DNA of 32,309 nt from an uncultured bacterium. GTDB taxonomy: Bacteria; Bacillota; Clostridia; Lachnospirales; Lachnospiraceae. Below the pieces are notes generated by a model that was not told the origin of the DNA, made no database searches, and saw only the letters and a program-made list of their open reading frames with translations. A program made the translations under genes and the position numbers. How positions within the stretch are numbered: position 1 is the stretch's first letter; each line of letters opens with the position of its first letter. The DNA is taken from NCBI GenBank assembly GCA_946061355.1, contig CAMGRE010000003.1:1-32309 (forward strand), given 5' to 3'. Shown here piece by piece: positions 1 to 7,340 of this stretch.

Positions 1-484
1 GGACAGAAGTGTGAAACTCAATGATCTGCAGGAACGAATCCGTATTGTGCAGGGTGATATCAAAGAGGCTTCCGGGATTTTCGGGGCGTCCGTCTTTGAT
101 GATATCACTTGCAATCCGCCTTATATGATCGGAGATCATGGTTTACAAAATCCGGACGCACCGAAGGCGATTGCGCGTCATGAGATCCTATGTACTTTTG
201 AGGATGTGACAAGGGAAAGTGCCAGAATGTTAAAACCGGGAGGAAAGTTTTTCCTGGTGCACAGACCGTTCCGGCTGGCGGAGATTATGGAAACGCTGAT
301 GCGGTATCAGTTGGAGCCCAAACGGATGCAGCTGGTGTACCCTTATGTGGATAAGGAACCGAATATGGTGCTCCTTGAGGCTGCAAAAGGTGGAAGGCCG
401 CGGATGACTGTGGAGAAGCCACTCATCGTATATCGGGAGCCCGGGGTCTATATGCCGGAGATCTATGAGATATACGGATATTGA
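1..484 (+). CDS. tRNA1(Val) adenine-N6 methyltransferase, C-terminal part (TrmN6/YfiC family)
   Basis: This is the C-terminal part of a class I SAM-dependent N6-adenine methyltransferase of the TrmN6 (YfiC) family, which modifies A37 of tRNA1(Val). The reading frame is open to the left edge. The first visible codons read D-R-S-V-K-L-N, which matches the conserved RSVxLN helix of the family, so the GTG at 11 is an internal valine and not a start. The catalytic NPPY motif is visible (CNPPYMIGDHG), followed by the family block ARHEILCTFEDV, the HRPFRLAEI segment and a KEPNMVLLEA strand. About 160 residues are present; a full protein is about 245. The next gene, rsmI, starts 16 bases after the stop, an arrangement common in Clostridia. 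The family call is firm; the exact tRNA target is inferred. Confidence 0.88.
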   Translation, partial: DRSVKLNDLQERIRIVQGDIKEASGIFGASVFDDITCNPPYMIGDHGLQNPDAPKAIARHEILCTFEDVTRESARMLKPGGKFFLVHRPFRLAEIMETLMRYQLEPKRMQLVYPYVDKEPNMVLLEAAKGGRPRMTVEKPLIVYREPGVYMPEIYEIYGY

Positions 485-500
485 CAAGTGTGAAAAGATT

Positions 501-1349
501 ATGGATGGAAAGTTAGTGTTGTGCGCCACACCTATAGGCAACTTAAAGGATATGACGCCGAGGGTGGTGGAAGCACTGATGGAAGCTGATCTGATCGCTG
601 CGGAAGATACGCGCAACAGTCTGAAACTGTTGAATCATTTTCAGATCAATACACCGATGACCAGCTACCATGAACATAATAAGATAGAAAAAGCAAAAAA
701 TCTGACAGAGCAGATGCACGCGGGCAAAACAGTTGCGCTTATTACGGATGCGGGAACACCCGCGATCTCCGATCCCGGCGAGGTGCTGGTGCAGATGTGC
801 CAGCAGGAGGGTATCACAGTCACTTCTCTTCCGGGCGCCTGCGCATGTATCACGGCGTTGACGTTGTCGGGGCTCTCCGCCAGGAGATTTTGCTTTGAGG
901 GATTTCTTCCCGCTGACAAAAAAGAGAAGCAGGAAATTTTGAAAGAACTAAGGGAAGAGACGAGAACCATAATTCTCTATGAGGCGCCGCACAGGCTCGT
1001 CAAAACATTGAAGGAATTGTTTGAGATGCTGGGGGACAGGCGGGTGACACTCTGCAGAGAGCTGACCAAAAAGTTTGAGACGGTACTGCCCACAACGCTT
1101 GCCGGAGCACTTAGGCTGTATGAGACGGAAGAACCCAGAGGGGAATATGTATTAGTTTTGGAAGGCAGAAGCCTTGCAGATAAAAAACAGGAAACTATAA
1201 GAAGCTGGCAGGAGATCAGTATAGAGGAGCATATGAAGTTCTACGAAGACAGAGGCATCATCCGGAAGGAAGCCATGAAAGCCGTGGCGGCGGACAGGGG
1301 ACTTTCCAAGCGGGAGATTTACCGGTATTTGCTGGAAAAGGAGAGCTGA
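501..1349 (+). CDS. rsmI: 16S rRNA (cytidine(1402)-2'-O)-methyltransferase RsmI
   Basis: RsmI methylates the 2'-O of C1402 in the ribosomal P site, using SAM. The 282-residue product is the usual size. It begins MDGKLVLCATPIGNLKDMT, matching the family N-terminus with its TPIGNL loop. It then has AEDTRNSLKLLNHF, the TDAGTPAISDPG segment, the LPGACACITALTLSGL SAM-binding segment and FEGFLPADKKEK. I chose the ATG at 501 because family homology begins there. An in-frame ATG at 465 would add 12 unrelated residues and overlap the upstream methylase gene. No good Shine-Dalgarno sequence precedes 501, so translation may be coupled to the upstream gene. The tail after about residue 235 is the short helical C-terminal domain. 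Confidence 0.95.
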   Translation: MDGKLVLCATPIGNLKDMTPRVVEALMEADLIAAEDTRNSLKLLNHFQINTPMTSYHEHNKIEKAKNLTEQMHAGKTVALITDAGTPAISDPGEVLVQMCQQEGITVTSLPGACACITALTLSGLSARRFCFEGFLPADKKEKQEILKELREETRTIILYEAPHRLVKTLKELFEMLGDRRVTLCRELTKKFETVLPTTLAGALRLYETEEPRGEYVLVLEGRSLADKKQETIRSWQEISIEEHMKFYEDRGIIRKEAMKAVAADRGLSKREIYRYLLEKES

Positions 1350-1371
1350 ATGTTTTTGTTGAAAAAATATG

Positions 1372-1400
1372 TTGACAAATAATACGGCAGCACATATACT
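1372..1400 (+). promoter_or_regulatory. Promoter of the fatty acid synthesis operon
   Basis: A near-consensus sigma-A promoter: TTGACA at 1372-1377, a 17-base spacer, then TATACT at 1395-1400. Transcription would start about 1407, leaving a leader of about 43 bases before acpP. The -10 box runs directly into a FabT-type palindrome, so a repressor bound there would block RNA polymerase. Confidence 0.85.
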
Positions 1401-1415
1401 TTGAATGTCAAACTA
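1398..1415 (+). promoter_or_regulatory. FabT-type operator at the acpP promoter
   Basis: The sequence ACTTTGAATGTCAAACTA contains perfect arms TTTGA and TCAAA separated by three bases. This is the geometry of the known Streptococcus FabT site (TTTGA-N3-TCAAA). It starts inside the -10 box and covers the expected transcription start. An almost identical copy lies ahead of fabD at 2733-2750, and a FabT-like MarR gene lies at 22370-22810. Function is inferred from sequence. Confidence 0.75.
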
Positions 1416-1449
1416 TCTTATAGAAGTTAAGAAAAAAGGAGATAAGACA

Positions 1450-1683
1450 ATGTTAGAGAGAGTAAAAGAAATCATTCAGGAGCAGTTAAACTTAGACGGC
1501 GTAGAAATCACAGAGGAGTCTTCCTTCAAGGATGATCTGGGCGCAGATTCCCTGGATCTTTTTGAACTGGTTATGGCATTTGAGGAAGAGTACGGTATCG
1601 AGATTCCTTCTGAAGATCTGGAGCAGATCACAACAGTTGGAGCGGTTATCGAGTACATGAAGAGCAAAGGCGTTGAAGCATAA
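1450..1683 (+). CDS. acpP: Acyl carrier protein
   Basis: Acyl carrier protein, the cytosolic carrier of growing acyl chains. The 77-residue acidic protein starts [13 protein letters not shown] and carries the phosphopantetheine attachment motif GADSLD, with the serine at residue 34. The helix after it, [15 protein letters not shown], is the usual recognition helix. I chose the ATG at 1450 because it follows AAAGGAG by about 8 bases and fits the normal ACP length. An in-frame ATG at 1405 lies inside the promoter-operator region and would be at or ahead of the transcription start. It is the first gene of the fab operon; fabK begins 1 base after its stop. Confidence 0.97.
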   Translation: MLERVKEIIQEQLNLDGVEITEESSFKDDLGADSLDLFELVMAFEEEYGIEIPSEDLEQITTVGAVIEYMKSKGVEA

Positions 1684-1684
1684 T

Positions 1685-2608
1685 ATGAAAACAAGAGTGA
1701 CAGAACTGCTGGGAATCGAGTACCCCATTATTCAGGGGGGAATGGCCTGGGTTGCCGAGCATAATCTTGCGGCGGCTGTATCACAGGCAGGCGGTCTTGG
1801 CATTATCGGTGCCGGTGGCGCGCCGGCTGCTTTTGTGAAAGAGCAGATTGAAAAGGTAAAAGCAGTTACGGATAAGCCGTTCGGCGTGAATATCATGCTG
1901 ATGAATCCGGAAGCCGATGCGATCGCGAAGGTTGTTGTGGATGAGGGCGTCAAGGTCGTAACGACCGGCGCAGGTAATCCGGGCAAATATATGGCGATGT
2001 GGAAGGAAGCCGGCGTCAAGGTGATTCCTGTCGTTGCGAGTGTGGCAATGGCAAAGATGATGGAGCGCGGTGGTGCAGATGCCGTTGTTGCAGAGGGAAT
2101 GGAATCCGGTGGTCACATCGGCTCTGCCACAACGATGACACTGGTGCCTCAGGTTGTGGATGCAGTGAAGATACCGGTGATCGCAGCCGGTGGTATTGCG
2201 GATGGCAGAGGTTTTGCAGCAGCCATGATGCTGGGCGCTGAGGCTGTCCAGATGGGAACCCGCTTTGTTGTGGCGAAGGAATCCATTGTACATGAGAATT
2301 ATAAACAGAAAGTAATCATGGCAAAGGATATCGATTCCGAGGTGACAGGTATGAGTACCGGTCATCCGGTACGGCAGATCCGCAACAAAATGAGCAGGGA
2401 ATATCTGCAGATGGAGAAGGACGGCGCACCGTTTGAGGAGCTGGAGAAGCTTACGCTCGGATCTTTACGTCGTGCTGTTGTTGACGGCGATGTGGTTACC
2501 GGTACGATTATGGCAGGACAGATCGCGGGTATGGTGAAGAAAGAGCAGACCTGTGCCGAGATGATTCAGGAGATTATGGCGGAGGCGGAGAAGCTTCTTT
2601 CCAGGTAA
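1685..2608 (+). CDS. fabK: Enoyl-[acyl-carrier-protein] reductase II (FabK), FMN-dependent
   Basis: FabK carries out the last reduction of each elongation cycle, enoyl-ACP to acyl-ACP, with FMN and NAD(P)H. It replaces FabI, and no fabI is seen here. The 307-residue protein matches FabK along its length: YPIIQGGMAWVAEHNLA near the N-terminus, KPFGVNIMLM, VVTTGAGNPGKYM, and the active-site segment EGMESGGHIG with the histidine at residue 144, the position known from pneumococcal FabK. It continues with AAGGIADGRG, the phosphate-binding GAEAVQMGTRFV, and a C-terminal GTIMAGQIAG. The ATG at 1685 fits the family N-terminus; a TTG at 1673 would overlap acpP. Only one base separates it from acpP, so the two are translated together. 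Confidence 0.95.
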   Translation: MKTRVTELLGIEYPIIQGGMAWVAEHNLAAAVSQAGGLGIIGAGGAPAAFVKEQIEKVKAVTDKPFGVNIMLMNPEADAIAKVVVDEGVKVVTTGAGNPGKYMAMWKEAGVKVIPVVASVAMAKMMERGGADAVVAEGMESGGHIGSATTMTLVPQVVDAVKIPVIAAGGIADGRGFAAAMMLGAEAVQMGTRFVVAKESIVHENYKQKVIMAKDIDSEVTGMSTGHPVRQIRNKMSREYLQMEKDGAPFEELEKLTLGSLRRAVVDGDVVTGTIMAGQIAGMVKKEQTCAEMIQEIMAEAEKLLSR

Positions 2609-2691
2609 GAGGCATGACGACGCGGAAAGCTTTCGGAAGATGCTCCCGTGGCAAACAGTAAGATCAGTCAGATATATAAGAAATCATACAG

Positions 2692-2716
2692 GAGGTCTTT
2701 TATGTTAAAAGACCTC
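2692..2716 (+). other. Perfect 10-base-pair hairpin in the fabK-fabD spacer
   Basis: GAGGTCTTTT at 2692-2701 pairs perfectly with AAAAGACCTC at 2707-2716 across a five-base loop. The 5' arm contains most of an AGGAGG ribosome binding site (2690-2695). The loop begins with an ATG (2702) that is in frame with fabD and would add 21 residues. Only a short interrupted T-rich stretch (TCATTTT) follows, so it is a poor intrinsic terminator. It may be an attenuator or an RNA processing or stability element just before the second FabT-type operator. Confidence 0.7.
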
Positions 2717-2732
2717 TCATTTTCGAGAAAAT

Positions 2733-2750
2733 ACTTTGAATTTCAAACTA
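2733..2750 (+). promoter_or_regulatory. Second FabT-type operator, upstream of fabD
   Basis: ACTTTGAATTTCAAACTA differs from the acpP operator in one of 18 bases and keeps the perfect TTTGA-N3-TCAAA arms. It is preceded by AATACT, which lines up with the -10 box of the first site, but no convincing -35 box lies 16-18 bases further up. It could mark an internal promoter or act as a roadblock. The fabD ribosome binding site AAAGGAG begins at its 3' edge. Confidence 0.72.
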
Positions 2751-2764
2751 AAAGGAGTCTTCAT

Positions 2765-3688
2765 ATGAGTAAGATTGCATTTATGTTTCCCGGACAGGGA
2801 TCCCAGTATGTAGGCATGGGAAAGGATTTTTATGAAGCGGTTCCGGTATGTAAGGAAACGTTTGATCTGGCAAGCAAAGCAAGCGGACTGGATGTACCGG
2901 CGTTATGTTTTGAGGAGAATGACAAGATCAATATCACAGAGTATACACAGATTGCCATGCTTGCTACGGAGGTGGCAATCCTGAAGGCTCTGGAAGAAAA
3001 AGGGATCAAGCCCGACGTGACAGGCGGCTTAAGCCTTGGCGAGTACGGCGCACTGGCCGCAAGCGGCGTTATGAGCACAGAGGATGTGTTTAGGGTAGTG
3101 AGAAAGCGCGGTATCTTTATGCAGGAGGCAGTTCCGACAGGCGGCGCCATGACTGCAGTGCTTGGGCTGGATGCAGCGGTGATCGAGCAGATCTGTGAGG
3201 AGACAGAAGGGATTGTTTCCATTGCAAATTATAACTGCCCCGGTCAGATCGTGATCACAGGTGAGGAAGCAGCGGTGGCTGCAGCAGCGGAAAAACTGTC
3301 AGCAGCAGGTGCAAAGAGATGTGTGCCGCTTAAGGTCAGCGGACCGTTTCACTCCAAAATGCTGACAGGCGCAGGCGAGAAGCTGGGCGAGGTGCTTGAG
3401 GACGTGGAGATTCATGATATTCAGATCCCTTACATCGCAAATGTGACAGCTGACTATGTGACGGACAAAACTGAGGTGAAGGAACTCCTCACAAAACAGG
3501 TGTCTTCCTCCGTGAGATGGCAGCAGTCTGTTGAACGCATGTTGGCAGACGGTGTTGATACCTTTGTGGAGATCGGACCCGGCAAGACATTGTCCGGTTT
3601 TATGAGGAAGATCAACCGTGATGTGAAGGTAGTCAATATCGATAAACTTGAGGATCTTGATAAGGCAGTGGAAGCGCTGCAGGCATAA
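2765..3688 (+). CDS. fabD: Malonyl-CoA:ACP transacylase (FabD)
   Basis: FabD loads malonate from CoA onto ACP, giving the extender unit for elongation. The 307-residue protein opens with the family signature KIAFMFPGQGSQYVGMG. The nucleophile serine is residue 90 in GLSLGEYGAL, where many relatives have GHSLGEY. The partner histidine is residue 196 in VSGPFHSKML. The C-terminal VEIGPGKTLSGF motif is also present. I chose the ATG at 2765 because family homology starts there and AAAGGAG lies about 8 bases upstream. Two in-frame upstream starts, GTG 2648 and ATG 2702, would place a hairpin and a FabT-type operator inside the coding region. It sits 156 bases after fabK, the longest spacer in the operon. 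Confidence 0.95.
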   Translation: MSKIAFMFPGQGSQYVGMGKDFYEAVPVCKETFDLASKASGLDVPALCFEENDKINITEYTQIAMLATEVAILKALEEKGIKPDVTGGLSLGEYGALAASGVMSTEDVFRVVRKRGIFMQEAVPTGGAMTAVLGLDAAVIEQICEETEGIVSIANYNCPGQIVITGEEAAVAAAAEKLSAAGAKRCVPLKVSGPFHSKMLTGAGEKLGEVLEDVEIHDIQIPYIANVTADYVTDKTEVKELLTKQVSSSVRWQQSVERMLADGVDTFVEIGPGKTLSGFMRKINRDVKVVNIDKLEDLDKAVEALQA

Positions 3689-3696
3689 ATTTCAGA

Positions 3697-3715
3697 CGGA
3701 ACAAAAAATGTTCCG
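3697..3715 (+). other. Small hairpin in the fabD-fabG spacer
   Basis: CGGAACA at 3697-3703 pairs with TGTTCCG at 3709-3715 across an AAAAA loop, directly before the fabG ribosome binding site. No T-run follows, so it is not a typical terminator. Confidence 0.5.
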
Positions 3716-3730
3716 GGAGAGAGGTAGAAA

Positions 3731-4471
3731 ATGTTAGAGGGAAAGGTTGCACTGGTTACGGGTGCCAGCAGAGGAATCGGCAGGCAGATTGCACTGACGC
3801 TTGCAGGATATGGCGCTACAGTGATCGTGAACTACAATGGTTCCAAAGAAAAGGCCGAGGCAGTGGTGGCAGAGATTACATCAGCGGGCGGGACGGCAGA
3901 AGCTGTCCAGTGCTCTGTGGCGGATTTTGATGCATGCGGAAAGATGATCACCGATATGCTGGCAAAGTACGGTCACATTGATATTCTTGTGAACAATGCA
4001 GGCATCACCAAAGATAATCTGGTAATGAAGATGACAGAGGCAGACTTTGACGCTGTTATCGACACGAATCTGAAGGGCTGTTTCAATACGATCAAGCATA
4101 TGTACAAACCGTTCTTAAAGCAGAGAGCGGGACGAATCATCAATATGGCGTCTGTATCCGGGGTGCTGGGAAATGCAGGACAGGCGAACTACTCCGCATC
4201 CAAGGCAGGAGTGATCGGATTGACCAAGTCTATGGCAAGAGAGCTTGCGAGCAGGAATATCACTGTGAATGCGGTAGCTCCCGGATTTATTGATACGGAT
4301 ATGACGCAGGCAATGACAGATGCGGCAAAAGAAGCTGTATTAGGGCAGATCCCGCTTAAGAGAGTCGGAAAGCCGGAGGATATCGCGGAGACAGTAGCAT
4401 TTCTTGCCAGTGAAAAAGCATCGTATATTACAGGACAGATCATCAGCGTAGATGGCGGCATGGCCATCTGA
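3731..4471 (+). CDS. fabG: 3-oxoacyl-[acyl-carrier-protein] reductase (FabG)
   Basis: FabG reduces 3-oxoacyl-ACP to 3-hydroxyacyl-ACP with NADPH. It is a 246-residue short-chain dehydrogenase of standard length. The Rossmann glycine motif TGASRGIG lies at residues 10-17 and the structural NNAG at 88-91. The catalytic set is Ser141, Tyr154 and Lys158 in the block [19 protein letters not shown]. The C-terminus [15 protein letters not shown] is typical of FabG. The start at 3731 follows a GAGAGAGG stretch about 6 bases upstream. It lies 42 bases after fabD, in the same direction, in a normal fab gene order. Other short-chain dehydrogenases are possible in principle, but sequence and context make FabG close to certain. 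Confidence 0.96.
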   Translation: MLEGKVALVTGASRGIGRQIALTLAGYGATVIVNYNGSKEKAEAVVAEITSAGGTAEAVQCSVADFDACGKMITDMLAKYGHIDILVNNAGITKDNLVMKMTEADFDAVIDTNLKGCFNTIKHMYKPFLKQRAGRIINMASVSGVLGNAGQANYSASKAGVIGLTKSMARELASRNITVNAVAPGFIDTDMTQAMTDAAKEAVLGQIPLKRVGKPEDIAETVAFLASEKASYITGQIISVDGGMAI

Positions 4472-4496
4472 CGGGATAATATTGTATGCATCAGTA

Positions 4497-4528
4497 TGCA
4501 GAACGGCTGCCGGGGCAGGCATTCTGCA
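4497..4528 (+). other. Hairpin in the fabG-fabF spacer
   Basis: TGCAGAA at 4497-4503 pairs with TTCTGCA at 4522-4528. An inner CTGCC (4507-4511) can pair with GGCAG (4514-4518), with a small internal loop between the two stems. It ends about 26 bases before the fabF start and has no T-run. Confidence 0.45.
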
Positions 4529-4554
4529 TTGTACAGGGAAAGAGAGGAAGCGCA

Positions 4555-5790
4555 ATGAGCAGACGAGTAGTAGTAACAGGTTTGGGTGCCATTACACCGA
4601 TCGGACTCAGTGTAGATGAGTTTTGGGCAGGTGTGAAGGAGCAGAAAATCGGATTTGCCGAAATCACAAAATTTGATACCACAGATTATAAGTGTAAGCT
4701 GGCAGCAGAGGTAAAAGACTTTGATGCAAAGCAGTTTATGGACTTTAAGGCAGCTAAGAGAATGGAAGCATTCAGTCAGTATGCGGTGGCAGCGGCAAAG
4801 GAAGCAATGACGGATGCATCTCTTGATATGGAGAAAGAAGATCCTTATATGGTGGGCGTTGCCGTAGGTTCCGGAATCGGTTCCCTTCAGGCAATGGAGA
4901 GAGAGCATATTAAACTTCTGGAGAAGGGACCGGGCAGGGTGAACCCTTTGTTGGTACCGATGATGATCTCCAATATGGCAGCGGGAAATGTTTCGATCCA
5001 GTTTGGATTGAAAGGGAAAAATATCAATGTGGTAACTGCCTGCACAACAGGCACGAACTCGATCGGTGAAGCATTCCGTACCATTCAGTACGGTGATGCG
5101 GATGTGATGATCGCGGGCGGTACCGAGAGCAGTGTTACACCGATCGGCATTGCCGGATTCAGTGCACTCACGGCGCTCTCCACCAGTACAGACCCTACAA
5201 GATGTTCCATTCCTTTCGATAAGGAGAGAAACGGTTTCGTCATGGGTGAAGGTGCAGCGATCGTGGTTCTTGAGGAGCTTGAGCACGCAAAGAAGCGCGG
5301 TGCCAAGATTTATGCGGAAGTGGCAGGCTATGGCTGTTCTGCGGATGCTTTCCATATCACATCTCCTGCGGAAGACGGAGCAGGTGCAGCGAAGGCAATG
5401 GAAAATGCCATTAAGGATGCGGGCATTGCAAAAGAGGATGTATTTTACATCAATGCCCATGGAACTGCAACACATCACAACGATCTGTTTGAGACACGTG
5501 CGATTAAGCTGCTGTTCGGTGATCATGCGAAGGAGATGAAGATCAACTCCACCAAGTCCATGGTAGGACATCTTCTTGGTGCGGCAGGTGCGATCGAGTT
5601 TGTTACCTGCGTAAAAGAGATTCAGGAGAATTACATCCATGCTACAGTCGGCTATCAGGTGCCGGATGAGGAGTGTGATCTGGATTACTGTAAGGAGCCG
5701 GTAGAGACAGAGGTAAAATATGCTCTCTCAAATTCTCTCGGTTTCGGAGGACATAACGCAAGTCTTCTTGTAAAGAAATATGAGGCATAG
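4555..5790 (+). CDS. fabF: 3-oxoacyl-[acyl-carrier-protein] synthase II (FabF)
   Basis: FabF condenses malonyl-ACP with acyl-ACP to lengthen the chain by two carbons. The 411-residue protein starts RRVVVTGLGAITPIG. It has the catalytic cysteine at residue 163 in VVTACTTGTNSIG, the same number as E. coli FabF. It also has the first histidine in NAHGTATHHND, the lysine and second histidine in STKSMVGHLLGAAGA, and the C-terminal SNSLGFGGHNASL. The usual NAHGTSTPLND reads HH where PL is normal, a small variation beside the active site. The ATG at 4555 follows a GAGAGGAAG ribosome binding site; an in-frame ATG at 4486 would add 23 residues of no family similarity. Confidence 0.95.
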   Translation: MSRRVVVTGLGAITPIGLSVDEFWAGVKEQKIGFAEITKFDTTDYKCKLAAEVKDFDAKQFMDFKAAKRMEAFSQYAVAAAKEAMTDASLDMEKEDPYMVGVAVGSGIGSLQAMEREHIKLLEKGPGRVNPLLVPMMISNMAAGNVSIQFGLKGKNINVVTACTTGTNSIGEAFRTIQYGDADVMIAGGTESSVTPIGIAGFSALTALSTSTDPTRCSIPFDKERNGFVMGEGAAIVVLEELEHAKKRGAKIYAEVAGYGCSADAFHITSPAEDGAGAAKAMENAIKDAGIAKEDVFYINAHGTATHHNDLFETRAIKLLFGDHAKEMKINSTKSMVGHLLGAAGAIEFVTCVKEIQENYIHATVGYQVPDEECDLDYCKEPVETEVKYALSNSLGFGGHNASLLVKKYEA

Positions 5791-5802
5791 TATTGTAGTA
5801 AA

Positions 5803-5818
5803 TGATGAAGATTCATCA
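5803..5818 (+). other. Inverted repeat in the fabF-fabZ spacer
   Basis: TGATGAA (5803-5809) and TTCATCA (5812-5818) form perfect 7-base arms around two bases, abutting the fabZ ribosome binding site. The stem would have to open by a pair or two to make a stable loop. Confidence 0.45.
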
Positions 5819-5832
5819 GGAAAGAGGTTGGC

Positions 5833-6270
5833 ATGTCACTTTTAAGTGCAAAGCAGATTATGGAAATCATTCCCCACAGGCAGCCGTTTATGTTGATCGA
5901 TACCATCGAGGAGATGGAGCCCGGCGTCAGAGCTGTGGGTAAGAAATGTGTATCTTATAATGAACCTTTCTTTGCAGGGCATTTCCCCGGGGAACCGGTG
6001 ATGCCGGGCGTACTGATCATTGAAGCTCTGGCCCAGGTGGGCGCGGTGGCGATCCTGAGTCTGGAAGCAAACAAAGGCAAAACAGCATATTTCGGGGCGA
6101 TCAATTCCGCGAAATTTAAGGGAAAGGTCGTACCGGGGGATGTGTTGACTCTGGAGACGGAAATTGTAAAGACGAAAGGTCCGATTGGTGTTGGTAATGC
6201 AAAGGCTTATGTGGACGGTAAGGTAGTGGCACAAGCAGAGCTGACCTTTGCCATTGGAAGCGGTTCATGA
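5833..6270 (+). CDS. fabZ: 3-hydroxyacyl-[acyl-carrier-protein] dehydratase (FabZ)
   Basis: FabZ removes water from 3-hydroxyacyl-ACP to give trans-2-enoyl-ACP, the substrate of FabK. The 145-residue hotdog-fold protein has the N-terminal IMEIIPHRQPFMLID, and the catalytic histidine 50 and glutamate 64 in FAGHFPGEPVMPGVLIIEAL. It also has the family KFKGKVVPGD segment. Length and motifs fit FabZ rather than the longer isomerase FabA. No separate isomerase gene (FabM or FabN) lies in this operon, so how unsaturated chains are made is not answered here. The ATG at 5833 follows GGAAAGAGG. Its stop overlaps the start of the next gene by 4 bases. Confidence 0.95.
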   Translation: MSLLSAKQIMEIIPHRQPFMLIDTIEEMEPGVRAVGKKCVSYNEPFFAGHFPGEPVMPGVLIIEALAQVGAVAILSLEANKGKTAYFGAINSAKFKGKVVPGDVLTLETEIVKTKGPIGVGNAKAYVDGKVVAQAELTFAIGSGS

Positions 6271-7340
6271 CGATGGAAAATCAGAATAATAAGTCCAGAT
6301 CTCTGGTGATTGGGGATCTGACAGTAAAAGTGCCTCTGATCCAGGGGGGTATGGGCGTCGGAATCAGCCTTTCAAGACTTGCAGGCACAGTGGCTGCCGA
6401 GGGCGGTATCGGTATTATTTCCACGGCACAGATCGGTTATCGGGAGCCGGATTTTGACGAGCACCCCATTGAGGCGAATCTGCGGGCGATTCATACCGAA
6501 GTGGCAAAGGCACGGGAGATCGCCAAAGGCGGTGCCATCGGCGTTAATATCATGGTGGCTACAAGAGATTATGACAGATATGTGGAAGCGGCAATCGATG
6601 CGGGAGTGGATATTATCATTTCCGGAGCCGGACTTCCGATGAAACTGCCGGAGCTGGCGGGGAATTCCCATACGAAGCTTGCGCCCATTGTATCCAGCGT
6701 GAAATCGGCGGATGTCATCTGCAAATACTGGCTGAAGAAATATGACAGGCTGCCGGATCTGGTGGTGATCGAGGGTCCCCGTGCGGGCGGACATCTCGGG
6801 TTTCATTATGATCAGCTACAGAATATTGATGATGCTGCTTATGATGAGGAGATCAGGCGTATTATTGCGCTTGTGAACCGGTATGCGGCGGATCGTGGCA
6901 AAGTAATTCCTGTAGTTGTGGCAGGCGGCGTTTATGAACGCAAGGATATGGATCATTATATGTCCATGGGGGCAGCAGGCGTACAGGTGGCTACAAGATT
7001 TGTGACTACATATGAGTGTGATGCTTCCGAAGCTTATAAGCAGACATATATTGATGCAAAAGAGGAAGACATCATTATCGTACAGAGTCCTGTCGGTATG
7101 CCGGGACGCGCCATCAGCAATGATTTTATGAAACGTGCGAAACAGGGACGGATCCCTCACGGGAAGTGCCATACCTGTATCAGCACCTGCAAACCGGCGG
7201 AGACGCCATACTGTATCACGGAAGCGCTGGTCAATGCGGCAAAAGGCAATGTGCAGGAAGCTCTTTTGTTCTGCGGAAGCAATGCATACCGGGCGACAAA
7301 GCTGGAACATGTGAAAGATATCATGGATGAATTCCGCTGA
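6267..7340 (+). CDS. FabK/nitronate monooxygenase-family flavoprotein with C-terminal cysteine cluster
   Basis: A 357-residue FMN-dependent TIM-barrel oxidoreductase of the same superfamily as FabK and 2-nitropropane dioxygenase. Matching segments are VPLIQGGMGVGIS, GAIGVNIMVATRDYD, IIISGAGLPMKL, IEGPRAGGHLG (histidine 176, aligning with the FabK active-site histidine), VVVAGGVYERKD and GAAGVQVATRFV. After the barrel, at residues 301-316, it carries four cysteines spaced C-x2-C-x3-C-x7-C, which FabK lacks. The start overlaps the fabZ stop (ATGA), so it is translated as part of the fab operon. It could be a second enoyl reductase, a nitronate detoxifying enzyme or a redox partner; sequence alone does not decide. 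An ATG two codons later (6273) is an alternative start. Confidence 0.82.
   Translation: MTMENQNNKSRSLVIGDLTVKVPLIQGGMGVGISLSRLAGTVAAEGGIGIISTAQIGYREPDFDEHPIEANLRAIHTEVAKAREIAKGGAIGVNIMVATRDYDRYVEAAIDAGVDIIISGAGLPMKLPELAGNSHTKLAPIVSSVKSADVICKYWLKKYDRLPDLVVIEGPRAGGHLGFHYDQLQNIDDAAYDEEIRRIIALVNRYAADRGKVIPVVVAGGVYERKDMDHYMSMGAAGVQVATRFVTTYECDASEAYKQTYIDAKEEDIIIVQSPVGMPGRAISNDFMKRAKQGRIPHGKCHTCISTCKPAETPYCITEALVNAAKGNVQEALLFCGSNAYRATKLEHVKDIMDEFR

Noticed and set aside
1405-1449. Earlier ATG for the acyl carrier protein
   Set aside because: It falls inside the operator and at or before the transcription start, and would add 15 residues not found in ACPs.
2648-2764. N-terminal extension of FabD from GTG 2648 or ATG 2702
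   Set aside because: FabD similarity starts exactly at 2765, which has its own ribosome binding site. The upstream stretch is taken up by a hairpin and operator. The 2702 start is kept only as a testable alternative.
4189-5640. A 483-codon open frame on the minus strand
   Set aside because: It lies antisense to fabG and fabF, has no family-like segments and is cysteine- and histidine-rich in the way shadow frames of these genes are.
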